Positions 47,701 to 62,700 of a stretch of DNA of 64,000 bases are shown in pieces. Every line of letters starts with the position of its first letter. Position 1 is the first letter of the stretch. The position numbers and the translations under genes are program-made. This DNA comes from Casuarius casuarius (lineage: Eukaryota > Chordata > Aves > Casuariiformes > Casuariidae), in contig PTFA01000280.1 of assembly GCA_003342895.1 (NCBI GenBank), positions 660,249 to 724,248 of the forward strand. Direction: 5' to 3'. Under the pieces are notes generated by a model. The model had not been told where the DNA came from, made no database searches, and was given only the letters and a program-made list of their open reading frames with translations.

Positions 47701-50700
47701 TTGTAGGAAGACAGTCTCCGGCCCCAGGATCTAGAGCTGAAAGAGCTGAAGGAAAGCCTGCAGGATACACAGCCTGTAGGAGTTCTGGTGGATGGCTGTA
47801 AAACTCTGGATCAGGTTGGTGGGATGTTTAAACTCGGGATGCTTTGTGCTTGAGAGAGAACTCTAGGTGCTGATGTTTGTGTCTCTTCTTGCATGTAATC
47901 ACATCTAAGAGTGTGACAGTTAGTGGGGGTGGTCTTGCATCTTGGAGAGAGAAGTTTGAAATAAATTTGAAGTAAGTAGGCAACAACATGAAGTTACTGT
48001 TCAGTTCAGTTCTGCAGAGAGTTGACAATCCATGTCATGATCTGATGTGCCCCCATTCCTGCTTCCATGACACTTTTCTTACCCCAGTTGGAGAGTCACT
48101 GACTAGTGCAAATGAAGGCCCTAATTGCGATTGTCTTCCCTGTTGCAAAGCATCCACTGAGAAGTTGCAGTTGAGCTTTGTAGCTTCCACACCTGTGTGC
48201 TTCTTAAACCCTTTCGTAGTAGGAGCCTTCCCACTGCTCAGACATGCTCATCTTCCTCCTCTGGCAGCTCCCCAGTGGCATGTCTCTTCCTGTCTTCCTG
48301 AATATATTCTGTGGGCAGAGGCATGAAAATAGTAGTTGCGAATTGCTTTATTGGTTGCTGATTTGTGTTCTGCCCTGACCTGTTTCAAGAACTCAGTGGA
48401 TCAAGATGACTACTTCTTACACATTATTTTTGTGGGTTTTAATGTCCAGCTCCCTTGTTCTGTCTTTTTTTCCTTCCTTTGCATTCTAGGAAAAAAGGTA
48501 TGCATTAGTGGTAGATTAAGTAATGCTGAAAGCGATTTAGACACAGCTGCTTTTCATTTTCTTTATTTTTTTTTTCTGATCACCAGGCAAAAGCGGTTCT
48601 GAAATTTATTGAAGCCATTTCTGAGAAGACTCTAAGGAGCACCGTGGCATTAACAGCAGCTAGGGGACGTGGTAAATCTGCTGCTTTGGGGCTGGCTATT
48701 GCTGGAGCAGTAGCTTTTGGGTGAGTGATGCCCCTATCTCCCAGGCTTTATTTGCACCCATAAATTAAAAAAAAAACGATGACAGGATTTAAATGTATTT
48801 ATCATTTCCAATCCTACATCCCTCCTTTTCATTCTTCTTACTTCATTTGGTGGCTACATACAATGATATTCAAGTTTTTCTATTTTATAGTAAATCCTCA
48901 GTCCTTAAAAATCAAGATACACATAAAGAACTGTGATAAGTATATAAATGATCTGCTGTGTTTGGATAATTAAATAAAATCAACCTCCTCTAATAAAAAA
49001 AATCTCCTTTGTGTCTCTGTGTATATGGAAAATTTGCTAGAAAAGGAGTTAAACACTTTTTTTTTTTTTCCCCCCGTGCAGTTATTCCAATATCTTTGTC
49101 ACATCTCCCAGCCCTGATAACCTTCACACGCTCTTTGAGTTCATATTTAAAGGCTTTGATGCACTTCAATATCAGGTAAGGAGAAAAAAACTATTTTACA
49201 ATACTTTCATAGAGGCATTATTTAGCATGGACTTCTCGTCTGTAAATTGTGTTTATGTATATAATGTATAGTAGCTACAACCTAATACAATATATTTTTA
49301 TATATCATATATAATTTATCTATATGTTATATTTATATATTTATTATATATCATATCATATACAAGCTGTATATTTTATATATTAGCTACAAGCTCTTGC
49401 CCTGACAACCTCTTTAATAATGTTTTGCAAAAGTGAATCATGGTACAATCATGTTTTCTTCCATATTTGTAAGTTGGGAAAATGAATGTCTTCCTGTAGG
49501 GGAACAATTTTTAAGAGAAGCAAGTCAGTTCTCAGTTTAGGACTTTTGAAGCTTTTGTTACAAGAATTTGTAACTGGCTTGTCACTGTTAGAATCTGAAG
49601 CAGCAAGGTACACGTAGTAAACTTATTGTCTTCAGAATAATAATTTTCTTGGGTCTTGGCTTGTTCAGTTTGTTTAACAATGTTTTCTTTCAGGAACATC
49701 TAGATTATGAGATTATTCAGTCTTTAAACCCTGAGTTTAACAAGGCTGTTGTCAGAGTGAATGTGTTTAAGGAGCACAGACAGACCATTCAGGTAACAGC
49801 CCTCTCACACTCTTGCCTTTCTACTTTTGTTCATTACTATTTCTTTTAGCTGTTTTAATTTTAAACATGTTCACTTTATGTGATGTGTAACTGTATTGAT
49901 TGATTTTGCTTTAAGGCAGACCTTTCTTCTGGTGAGTGACTTTCATAAATAAAATATTTTGTTTCTCTCTTTGAATACCTTGTAGATTACAAAGGATCTT
50001 TGGTAAGTGCTTGTGGATTCCTTTCTGAAACAAAACATTCAGACAACTGTGATGGAAGAGCACATATTCATAGTGATTAATTTCCTTTCTTGTCCTGATC
50101 TGTACAAATAAATGTGTGGGGTAATGTACAAAATAAGATATGTGACCCTGTCCTTGCAGGGTAGCATGAACCCTCTCTTCCTCTCCCAGCTGTTTTTTTT
50201 TCATGTCTGTCTCTGATATGTGGGTCATGGAGAACAGGGACAACAAGTGGCTTCTCAGGGCTCCAGCTTGGCCAACTCTGACATTTTCCTAGCTCTCAGA
50301 TATAGCTGTTGTTGACAGTGACTGTGTCCTCTCACTCCTTGCAGTACATACATCCTGCTGATTCTGTGAAACTGGGTCAAGCTGAACTTGTTGTGATTGA
50401 TGAAGCTGCTGCCATCCCTCTCCCCCTCGTGAAAAATCTGCTAGGCCCGTACCTTGTTTTCATGGCTTCTACAATAAATGGGTAAGGGTTGAGCAGCTGC
50501 TGCCTACCTGGGAAACCAGTTGTGTAATGCCAGTGGACTATATCTAATCTGCAATACCTTTTTTTTTTATTATGTTTTTTTATTTTTTTTTATTACATGC
50601 TCTCAGAACAGGTCATCTGTTCTTAGTTAATTATTGATCTCTTGTGGAACTACTCCTTACAATGACCAAGAGTCAGTACTTGAAAACATTGCTTTCCTTT

Positions 50701-53700
50701 GCTTCCACTGCAGATTCATTAAGTGTTTGTCTTATCTGTTCTGTTCTGGTACAAGAAGCAAATATATAAACAAGGTTCTGCAGCCTGTTAGGAGAGGAGG
50801 AAGAATAGTATATTTCTTCCAATACAGTGAGATTAAGAAAGTGCTGGTGTAGGCTGCCCTGTGCTACGTGTGCAAGAACCTGAAAGGCAGCAATTCTCAC
50901 AGATGGTGGAGGCCCTCACAGGCCTTAAAATGGCACATAGCTCTGGAAGGCAGAGAAGGTAGCTTAGTTTGGTGCTGGAGCTTCCCCATAGGTCAGGATT
51001 GCTGTTTGGGTATTTGTTTCAAACTTTTGTCCTCTACTTTTCAGGTATGAGGGAACTGGTCGATCATTATCTCTGAAGCTCATTCAGCAGCTCCGGCAAC
51101 AAAGTGCACAAGCCCAAGTCTCAATGACAGCAGAGAACAAATCTACAGCTACAGCTAAACTCACCTCAGGTACACCACTGTATTTTGGGCTGCAGTATAT
51201 AGCTGTGAGTGCCAGCACTGCTGACTGGCAAGCACTGTGGGTATCCCTTGTGTTGTACTCTGCAGCTGTTAGGAAGGTAGTGGTATGGGAACATGAAGGA
51301 ACTCTCCTCATAACTTTTTCCTCATCATTTTCAGATGTAAAGGCTTTTAGGGTGTGAAAGGCATGCGAGTAATGTTGCTTTACCTGCTTCCCTAGGTTAT
51401 ATGAGGATACAGGCTAAAGGCTCCAGTCAGAACAGTTACGATTCAGAACAGTTAGTTTTTGATTGCCTTCTGCTCTGTTCAGATTTGGCTGTGATTCTAA
51501 TCTCCTGGGAGCCCTTCAGAGGACATTGATCCTATGCTTTGCTAGCTGTAACTTTGAATGCTAAAGGTTCTTCTCTGAAATCTCTTTGTAGCTCGTACGT
51601 TGCATGAAGTCTCCCTCCATGAGTCAATTAGATATGCCCCTGGCGACCCTGTTGAAAAGTGGCTAAATGACCTGCTGTGTTTGGACTGTCTCAGCATCAC
51701 CAGAATTATCTCTGGCTGTCCACTGCCTGAGACCTGTGACCTGTATCCTTGCTCAGATGTGCTCTGATAAAATACATCGCTTTCAGGGGAAAAAAGCTTT
51801 TTCAAGCTGATTAACAGTGGTTTACATTTGTTAGCCCCATACAGTTTTCTGGTTTTCTTGACACATGTTATAATCCAGTTTATTGTCTGTACTGTAGTTC
51901 AGTTCAGCCTGTCTTGGGCCCTCGCATGGTGGTTAAACACCCTGCTTAGCAGGAACTTGACTTAAGCCTGCGAATGGTGATCATAGTTTTTTGCCATTGG
52001 CTTTCCTAACTCTGGATTGACTTGGGATGACCACCATGCTTAGGGACTTTGAAAATATATGTTCTTGAGAATTAATAGATTCCACTGTAGCTCACTTAAT
52101 ATGAGGAAGGTCCTCTCCTTACCACAGTATAGAGTCCCAGTCTTGCACCGACCCACTGTTACCTGTGAGGATGAGCATGGGTTCTCCCACCAGTGTGATA
52201 ACCTCAGTTCTTCATCTCTTAGAAGAATACTGCTCCACACTTCTGGAGTTGAGCTCTTACCACTGCCCTGTAAGACTGATGGCATGTGTTAACAGGGCAT
52301 TAGCAAACTTCAGTTTTATCAGAGAGACAATTCTAAGGGAGGGTCAATGGAGGGAAGTCCTTGTCAGAGTTATAAAAGGTTTCTCTTTAAAGAGGAAGGA
52401 TATTACTGCCCCAAATCATTCTTGTAGACAGAGTGTGGCGTGTAAGAGCATTATCTAGCATGTAGCTTAAGGCTGTATGGAAAATATCACTCCTAAATCA
52501 ACAAGGAGCTTGTCTTTTTTTCGTTTAGGTTGTTTCTTTAACCCCTCTGTTTAGCTATTATGTAAATAGAGACACACTGTTTTGTTACCACAAAGCATCA
52601 GAAGTTTTTCTGCAGAGACTGATGGCTCTCTATGTGGCTTCACACTACAAGGTAAAGTTTGTGCTACTTCCATCAAAATTTCAGCTAGGAGTTTTGTGGA
52701 CAGAACGTTGCTAGTTTAGCACAGTCTAATTGAATTGGCCTAATTGAGTTTTTCTGGACAGCTTCAGATGCTTCTTGTTACATACAGATTTGTATTCTCT
52801 CTGCTTTGAGAGCGTCTCTGCCTCAGCCTAGCTGAATATGCTAGATTTACAGATATCTGTAATATTTCTGTTTGAGAAATCCTGGAGACTAAATTCTAGA
52901 TGAACTCATACTCATATAAAGCTTGTTCAGAATGGTATCAGTGATGAGCCCTCTTTCACAATTGTCTTTACAGTTTTTTAGTAGCCTTGAATTAACCAAA
53001 TGAGTAGTAACATTGTACTATTGAAAAGAGTGATTAAAAATTCATCTCAGAGTTTCGGACCGTGGGTGACTACTAAATATGGCTTGTGAAATCAGTAAGT
53101 ACTGAAGTAGTGAGCACTAAATTTCTGACACTTCAGAATAAAAATTTATTTCAGGTTCCATAAACTAAGTGATACATTGCCATATAAAAATAGGTAGTCC
53201 TGCATATATGTGAAAGCAAGAGGTTTCACTTGTGCAAAATAATATTGTCTGGCAGTTCAACAGCCATGACTTGCCGTGTGAGCTGCTTTATCCATCAGTA
53301 TTGTACTAGTTGCAAATTTTTTTAATAGCCCTAAATTCAGAAAATAAAGTATGGTTTAGAGTTCAGCTACCAACATTGCACTGGACTTTTGAAGCTCTTC
53401 TCTTGGAATAATTCTTCAACTTCCTGATATGTGTTTACCCTCCAGAACTCTCCCAATGACCTCCAAATGTTATCTGATGCACCTGCCCATCATCTTTTTT
53501 GCCTTCTGCCCCCTGTTCCACCTACCCAGAATTCATTGCCAGAAGTACTTGCTGTTGTTCAGGTGAGAGAGCTGCACATGTGTACAAAGTGAGCTGTTCA
53601 ATAATGAAGCAGTGATACACTGGGAGACAGCAGTCTGCCATTTAGGAGTAGGTGCTAGTTTTGGGATGTGTTTTTGTGTGTGTTGCAGATGTGCATAAAG

Positions 53701-56700
53701 GCCATGCTTGTTGCTTTTTTTGGTAACACTACTTGCTGTACAAGTACATAATGATGCTGATTCTTCTGCATGGTCCTTCCAGCCTTCACAGTGTGTTTGT
53801 ACTGAGAAGCCCTCTGAGGAGCTAAACTACTGGTTCAAGAAATTACTTTGTCCTCCCATTTCAGCTTCCTGCCAAGGAAAGTTGGTTTGCTGGTTCTCCC
53901 TGCTTATCCCATGTCTTTAGCATTCCTTTTTATTTGCAGTAATACTGCAAAAATACAGGCTGATCAGATATGGATGCTAAGAAACACAGAAATAGTTCAG
54001 TCCTTAACTGTTGTATCTCTATCTGCTTCTTCCTTCTTGATGGCTTGTTAATTACCTGTGTTCGGTGGAGCTGGTTAAATCTGTTTCTTAAAAAAAAAAA
54101 AAAAATTACATGAGAAATATATGAAAGTTAAAGAGAAATACTTGGAGGACAAGCTTTCATCATTGCTTTTGACAGACAGCAGAAAATGCATAGAGCTTTT
54201 TCTATACTAGAATCTCCTCAGGCTTCTATTGCACCATACTGTAATGCCTGCTGCCTGAGATGTGCCTGGTTGGCTCATCGATGTGCTTTTGAGATGGTAT
54301 TTTTAGGAACAGAGCATGTTTGTTGGCACATACATGTTTGCTCATCCTGTTGCAGAGCAGGAATCATTTGACATGTCTGTTTCTGCCTCAGTGCAACTAC
54401 TGCGTAGTGGACTCTGCGACTGAGTATAAATTTTGATTCTGCCGCAGTGGAGTGACTGTAGGAGGAAACAGTTTTTCTCCGCTCACAGTCTTTTACCTTT
54501 TTTCTGGCAGGTGTGCATGGAGGGAGAGATCTCTCGCCAGTCTATAATGAATAGCCTTTCGAGGGGAAAGAAAGCTTCTGGTGACCTTATTCCCTGGACC
54601 ATTTCAGAGCAGGTGAATAATTTAGCTGTCTAGTTATACCCAAGATATATTTCATTGCTTATTTAAAGAGTATGCATCTGTGTTCTTTAAATTGACTTAT
54701 GTTTCTTGTGCAGTTCCAAGATCCAGATTTTGGGAGCCTCTCTGGTGGGCGTGTTGTTCGCATTGCAGTCCATCCGGATTATCAGGGGGTAAGGTATTTT
54801 GTAACCCAGTTATTGTAAATAGTTAGCAGTGGTACTGTGAGAATGGCTGTGCAGTCAAACTGAAGCTCTGTCTAGCCCAGACTCCTGTCTCCAGGGGATA
54901 GTAATAGTTTGCAGAGTAGGTAATGCTTTGGCATTGATTCCATAGTTCAGAAGGATAATAGCTATATGTATTTCTTTTTTCCCCATATTTTTTTTTCTTT
55001 TGGATGTCTCTACTGTTACACTGGGTGTCAGTGTCCGCAACCTGACAGGTTCACTGCAACCACAGCTTCCTCCCTGTAGAAAGGGGCCTGAAAAGATCCT
55101 TGTGTTTTCTCTGGATAATAAATGGTGACTATGGGGATAAATGTCTATGTTCTTTGGAGGTGGATTTTCTTTTCCTTGTAGCAAGGTGTCAGTTGTTCAA
55201 TGAAGGAAGAGGATGATCTTTCATCCTCCTAACTGGAGGCTCTTCTGGATGAGATTTTCTGGAAAGCAGCTATTTTTTCAATGCAAAAAGGGTTGTTGCA
55301 ATTACATATCTCCCTGGATGTTTCTGTAAATAACTCTGAAGTCTGGAGAAAAACAACAGAAACAGTGGCCAACAGTAAATGCCTAGGAAGGAGTTTAAGA
55401 ACAGAACAAATACATATTGATTGCCCCAGTTTCCAGCATTTTAAGCTTGGGGACTTCCTAAGCCAGAGGTCGTAACAGTGAAGTCAGGAACTGGGTGAAA
55501 GACACACACAAATGTTTAGATGCTACAACGATTGGAGGTGTTTACTTTCCTCTGGGTGGGTAGCAAACCAGTGCTCCTGTCATTACTAGGCAGCATTATG
55601 GCATCCCAAGAAGCAGCTGGTGTTGAAGATCCAGTAATATTTATTGTGAGATTACAAAATCTTCATGCTGGTGTGTTTGTTATTTTCTGAGTGCTGGAGG
55701 TAAGTACTCAGAATTACTACACAGTCCTGAACTACATACTGGGCTCTAATTCTCACTGTGATTTCAGTCAGACAAGAGTGTCTTCTAGTGTCTTTCCCCA
55801 TGGAGCTGCTATGTAGGAAGGTAGTGGTACAACTGCTGCTATCGTTTTTGCAGTGACTGAGTGTTCTCTGTGCTGACAATCATTAATGGGTTTATAAGGG
55901 GAGAATGTTGTCTTGTCTTGAAAAATAGATACATCTTTTCCCTTATAGTATGCTGTTACTACTTCACAGATGGGCTATGGCAGCAGAGCTCTGAATTTAC
56001 TGCAGATGTACTATGAAGGCAAATTCCCTTGTTTGGAAGAAAAAACAATTCAGAAGCCCAAAGAAATTGCAACTGTAAGCAGTGAGGTATGGAGCCCGTT
56101 GCCTTTCTTGTATTTCCCGCTGTGTTAAGCTGTTTGGTTTTCACTATTCAGTATTGATTTTCGTATGTTAGGAGGGAATGTTCATGCTTATTTATTTATT
56201 ATACAGAATGAGAGATTCATTTGCAGATTGTTGTGAGGAATGCTACTAATCCATTTCCACTTTCTCTTCCAGACTGTTAGTTTGTTAGAAGAGGTTGTGA
56301 CACCTCGGAAAGACTTGCCTCCTTTGCTTCTCAAACTGAGTGAGAGACAAGCTGAGAGCTTAGACTATCTAGGTGTATCTTATGGCCTAACACCAAGATT
56401 ACTGAAGTAAGACTTTATTCTATTTGTTAGTTAAGCCCAATGCAAAAATATAACTGCTATAGATGCAGGTATTTTACACTTTGGACATTATTTTTCTCTC
56501 TGCAGGCTTCACTTGTTTCTAAATCTGGGGCAGCTCCAAGCCCTCTTCTCCTGTAAGACCTATCCTTGGTGCTCAGTAGAGCTGTACGTCCTTCAGGGTA
56601 GTTTTTCTCAAACTCCTCCTGAGTGCAGACCAGTTCTTGGATGTCTCTGTAACCCTTCTGAAAGTTAGCTAGTTTGAATTGCTAGTAACAGCTCAGTTTC

Positions 56701-59700
56701 TCCAGGCTGGAGAAGCAAGAACAACCTGTAATTAGTAGGAACAAGTTAAATACTCCTTCCTGTGACCTGTGGAAGCTTGAGCTGCTGTTAACTTTAAACT
56801 TAGTTTTTGTTTCCTGGATAATGTAAACACTTTTCACCAACAACTACAGTTGCTTCTCACTTTTCTTACCATGGAAGAACTGAGTTACTGCAGCAGCAAA
56901 TCAATATAATTCAGTTTTATTAATTTTTCTTAAGTTTTACCTCCATTTTACAATATAGTTTTATATAAAAACTTAAAATTTTGTAATAAATTCTTACATT
57001 TTTATTGTATTATAAAATTTTACAAAATATCTAGGTTTCTGAGACTCTACTCTCTGTGTGGGAAGTTGTGACCCATGGTTTGGGAGACAGTTTCAAAGTA
57101 GTAGAGAATTCTTCCTGTTGTTAGCCTAGGAACAAAGCAGTCATTTGTCACCTAAAGTCTTGATTCCTTGCTGGCTTGTCCTCATTTGCAGAGGATCTAG
57201 GGTACTACACAAGCACAAGAGATCACACTGAGTTCAACAGAAGAAGTAAGACCCATGAAGCCCAGTGTGTGACTGACTCAGTCAGAACAATGTTAGATAG
57301 GTGTGTATAATTTGGCACTGCAGATACAGAGACTATAGCCCATTTTGTTCCGTGGCAAGCATGCTGCAAAGTTCATGCCAAAATGGTATGGTGAACTGTT
57401 TAGCTGTGCAGAAGAAAGCAGCAGAACTTAATGGTTAATGTGCAACACTTTTAATGTTAAATAAAGCAAATGGTTCAGATGTCTGACTTTATTAAACAAT
57501 CCCTCTTGGGGCAGAAGGGAGAATAAAGTGCTTGACTACTACTATTTTTAATTATTTGGCTGTTAGCTGTGGTGGGATAGATAAAAGAAGGGAGAATAGC
57601 AGGGTAGGGAGAGGATGGGGTGCACATGTAGGGCTTCCTGCCGAAATTCACAACATCCTGTGCAGCTGATGGGTAGTCATCCTGTGGCCTGCAGAGGCAG
57701 GTTGCCAGGGACAGTTGCTGTTCTGGGGCCTGGCTTCTTTCTCTTGTCTGAGATGCCATATGTTTGGTCTCAGCAGGTTTCTTTATACCAGTCTTCCTCA
57801 TCCGGAGTGAAGTGATTGTAGGATTGGTTTGCCACTAAGATGCAAGACGGAAGGGGAGAATGGAAAGGGATGTCAGCAGGATTTTGCAGATTGGTCTGGG
57901 ATTCTCTGTGGTACACAACTGATTATTTGAAACCTGGAAGTTGCCAGGGAAAATCAGTGTTCACTGATGAAGAGCAGAGTCTCTGAAACAAACTGTAAAC
58001 CCTTCAGCCCTTCCCCAGGGTATCCTTTAGGAGTCTGTGGTTTTATTGATGAAAACCTGTTTGCCTGTTTTTAAAGGAGGTTGTGGAAGCCTGTTGGATA
58101 CAAGTGCTCTTTTATCACGTCTGTCAATCTTTTACCTGAAACACAAAATTTGTTCATTTTCTGATGTCATCATCATTTTTCACTCTTTTGTAAGGTAGAA
58201 TTTCAGTCAGGTTCAGTCCTATTAATGTTCGTTTTCATAAGTTATTGGGATGTCTGAAACTTTTGCCTACTTTTCAAGTTTTTCTTGTACAGTAGATAGA
58301 CTGCATTTAACTGTAAGTATCACTGCAAAATCAACAGCTGTGTACTTCTCAATGCTTTTTTTTATCTCCTTTCCCTTTCCCCAGGTTTTGGAAGCGTGCT
58401 GGATTTGTGCCAGTTTATCTGAGGCAGACACCAGTAAGTAGCATACTGTTTCTGAATGAAATCCAGCTGTATTGATATCACTGGGCATCCTTCCATTGAC
58501 TTCAGTAAGATGTGATTTAGGCAGTAAAGTTTTCTGAGACTACATTTGGTGTTTGTTCTATGTTCGCTTTTGTTCTTTAGGTCTGTAGCTCGTTAAAAGA
58601 TTAAAGTTACAGACTTGGAAGTGTGTTCTTTGATTAGTTTGCACTTTAAAAAATAAGAGCGAAGATGCAGCTGTTCAGGGTTGTTACTGTGGTTAATGTT
58701 AAAATATGCAAGTGGCTCCTGAACTGACTGGCTCGCACCTTTCTAGGTGTTCACTAAAAATAGCATTAGTAGTTACAGAATTTTTGGAGAGAATAATCTG
58801 TTTGTTGTCTGATGAACACGGATGTTCCACATCCCATGTCATTGCATCTTCCATTTGTTTTTCTGGCTCTTGAGCTGTACCCGGGGTTTGCAATACTGGT
58901 AAATAGCAGTTATCTGAAGAAGACAAAGTCACTCATCACTGGGATTTAACAAATTGCAGAGGCTCAGGGGTTATACTTTAGATAGTGGTGATCAGTAGCA
59001 GTTGATATGTGAGTTGTTGTTTTATAAGACCATTGCCTTCTTCAGTTGAGTATAGAGTACAAAAGGTTCATGGGAATGATGGGAAATATATCTTCATTAC
59101 TAGAATGACCTGACTGGTGAGCATTCATGCATCATGCTGAAGATGCTGAATGAAGAGGACGCTGAACAGGAGCCTTGGCTTACTGCCTTCTGGAAAGGTA
59201 ATTGAGCTCATTTTGCTAATGTGAGAGGAATCTTCTGGGGTATTTGTTGTGCAGATCCACAGGAATCATTTATTTTCTCATCTTCCCCTGCAGATTTTAG
59301 GAGGAGGTTCCTTTCTCTTCTTTCCTACCAGTTCAGCACATTCTCTCCCTCGTTGGCATTGAATATTCTACAAAACAAAAATATCAAACAGCAGTCACAA
59401 CCCTGTGAGTATCCAGGCTCCTAATATTAATTTAGACTGCAGTTTAAAGTCTTTGTATAGGTTTATTAGAGTTCTCAAATGCAGGCATGGTGTGATATCT
59501 CTTGTGAAGTGCTGTGAATTCCTCTTGGTCAGTTGTTGTGTTTTGTTCCTAGTATCCAAAAAAATTGCTTGCATTTCTGAGTAAAAGCTAACAGGAGATT
59601 TTCGGCTGCTGAAAACTGTATTTTCTGTTTGTTTGTTTTTGTTTTTTGCTGAAAGATTTAAGTACTCCAAAATTAGAGAACTCTTGGCTGTAACTGCTAA

Positions 59701-62700
59701 AGCATGACAAAACAAAATGCAGTGGATGGAGACAGAAGCCTTCCAAATCCAGGGTAGAAATAAAAACGTAGTCTTGAGTAGCAGAGGTCAGTAGGCAGAA
59801 GAGCAGCTTACTTAGGATCTGAGGGAGAACCTTGTCATCAGAAATTTGGAAATTGGAATTTGATGCCTTTCTAAGAGAGAGGCTTTAGTTCAACTGCGTG
59901 TTATTGGGCTTGATGCAGTACTTGCTGGGGAAATGCATGAGCAGTGTTACAAAAGGGTCAGGCAGGATGGTTCTAACAGTCCCTTTTGACTTAAAAGCCC
60001 TCTTTAAAAGGAAATTGATTTATTTTCAGTGTGCCTAACCAAGGAGTCCTCTTGAGAGAACTTGGTAATTTGTGTCTTGTGGGTTTTTAATGCTTTTGCC
60101 TTGGTGAAAGGGGTAGTGTTGCTGCTAAGAGAGAACAGTCCTTTATCAGCAGAACCAAGTGCAAGACAGTGAAAGCCTGGGCAGATTGTGTTTATCAGCC
60201 TGCACTGTTTTTAGTCTCTTAGACATATTTGACTTGATATGTTAGTCTGTTTTGATAGTAGCATTTTTTTTTTCATATGGACATATGACTGTCTGAAAAG
60301 ACTTTGAATTGCCAAGCCAGTCTGTAACAGAGTTAGACCTGGGATATTGGGTTCAGAAGTGTGTTGGGTTGTGAACCTATGGTGTAGCAGTTGGCCGTCA
60401 GTCAGTGATGTGAAAAATGAATTTGTTAAATACTGAGATCCTGGACAGCTAGGAAGAACAGTCCTGACACTATGGCCTTTTTATTATTCAGCCATCAGCC
60501 GTGCTGAATTAGAAGCTGTTTTCATCCCATATGACCTGAAGAGGTTAGAGATGTACTCTCGCAATATGGTGGACTATCATCTGATCATGGATATGGTACC
60601 TGCTGTTGCCAGGATGTTTTTTCTCAACCAGCTGGGTGATATTTCTCTCTCTGCTGCACAGTCGGTATGTATCACTGTGTGAACAAGCCGTGCTTCACCT
60701 TTCTTCGTACTTTCCTGCTGTCTCCTACATTTGGAATACTTTCCCATTTCATTTGTCATCTTTAAAGAAACCCCCTTCGCTTCCGGTAATTGCTTATTCT
60801 GTGGTGGTCTTCATGGTTTCTCCTGCTTGTAGTGTTCTTCCACCTTTTGTGTTTGCTTTGAATAAAATCTGTAAAGATCATGTTCTGTTGCCTGTTCAGT
60901 GATGCACTCCATGAATTTACAATATTGTGTGAACAATAATTTAAGAGCCCCTCAAAATCCTCTGGCTCTTGAGCTGCACCTCAGGAGAGAAGCGTTCATC
61001 TGAACTGAACATGGAATGATGCTTGCCAGCTACAGAATAATTTAGGGGTGTTTCAGTGCTTTTGAACAAAACTTCAGCTCATACCAGAGAAGCCTTGTAT
61101 TACTTGGGTAGAGCAAGGACTTTGCAAAATGCAAGGGACATAGAGGGTATTATTTCTATATATGTATTTGCTCTGAAAAACCCTCTAAGTGAAATATGTG
61201 TCATTTCCTCAGGCCCTTCTTCTAGGGATTGGCCTACAGCATAAATCTCTGGACCAACTGGAAAAGGAGGTGGAACTGCCCAGCAGTCAACTGATGGGCC
61301 TCTTCAACAGAATTATCCGCAAAGTAGTCCAGGTAATTGCATCTTGACCTGCTTTGTCTTGGTTGTATTAAGCCAAAGCTTAATTCCAGTACTGAGCCTG
61401 GTACTAATAGAAATCTGAATCAGAGTTGCATATCTTTAACATGTCCTCTGTAATTGACTGTAAACTCATTTGTAAGGAGAGAAAATCTTAGTGGAAAAAA
61501 AGCAGATATTTATGACATTGGTTTTTACTGTAGGTTTTCCCAAATAATAGTATTGTGTTATACCTTTAAATGTTGAAAAGTGCTGAACAAAATCCTGAGC
61601 GTACAACCCATGATGCCAGCTTAGCCTGGTCTGTTTATGGTTACTCACTGCAGTGGTGGAATCACAACCTTTGTTAAGAAGCCTTCCCTAAGGTCGTTTA
61701 GAGGTGGACTTGAAGTCCTGTGAAATCAGGAGAAAGTTTTCGATCTGGTCTTCTTTCTCCCTAATTTCTGTGATTAAGTAACATGATGAATTGTCAAATG
61801 GTGACAGGGATAAAGTACTTGCCAACTGTTCGCAATCACTTGTGCAGCCTAGGGCGTCTAGATTCTCAAGGCAATAGGATATGGTAGCAAAGCATCTGCA
61901 GTGTGGCATAAGTTGTTCGTTTGAAAGATGATTTATTCAGCATAATACCCTTTTAATGATCTTGAAGAAAATAACATGCAAGAAAATAAATACAAAGTTT
62001 TTATCTGCAAATGTTAATCAAATGATACTATATTAATAAGCATGCTGCAAATTATTGGCTCTTGCATTTATGCAAGCGGTGTTCAGTGCTGGCTGATTTT
62101 TTTTTTTTTTTTTACATTTTTTATAAAAGCTATTTTGCTTCTGCCTTCAGAAAGCAGCCTTGAACTTTTTTATTTCAGTGTGGTGGAACGTATGCATCAG
62201 AAATAAACAACTGCCTGTTAATATTTGCAAGATTACGAGAGTTTCATGGGGACAGCCAGCATTTCGTGCGTGTTTGTAAAGCACAAACCTAGAAGAAACA
62301 TCAGAAAGTNTCACATACATTGATTTATTTCAATTCCAGTTGTTCAACACAGTCCAGGAAAAGGCTGTGGAGGAGCAGATGGTAGCAACAAAGGATATTG
62401 TAATGGAGCCAACGCTGAAATCTTTAAATGATGATCTGGTAATTATTGAACTTTCTTCTCAGCTCTAATATACAAGTAAACACTATTAGAGTTTTCTTAA
62501 ACACAGAAGCCTTGTAATCTAAATCTTCTTGTATGGGAAGAATTCCATGTCATGTCTGTCACTTTATGGTAGTTATAAAACATGACAGCTTTGCCTTACA
62601 TTCTTATATTCATGCTTTGTTAAACTGCAATATAGATCATCTCAGATCTATAGAACCTACAAAGATGTTCTTGAGAGTTATGTATTACAACTGCATTTAT

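Noticed and set aside
60597..60602. gtacct within NAT10 exon 23 as a donor site
   Set aside because: The conserved protein continues through it to AAQS, and the next exon joins in frame only from the donor at 60665.
58863..60980. Shared 15-base string ctggctcttgagctg at 58863 and 60961
   Set aside because: One repeated 15-mer in 64 kb is expected by chance and the flanks do not align.
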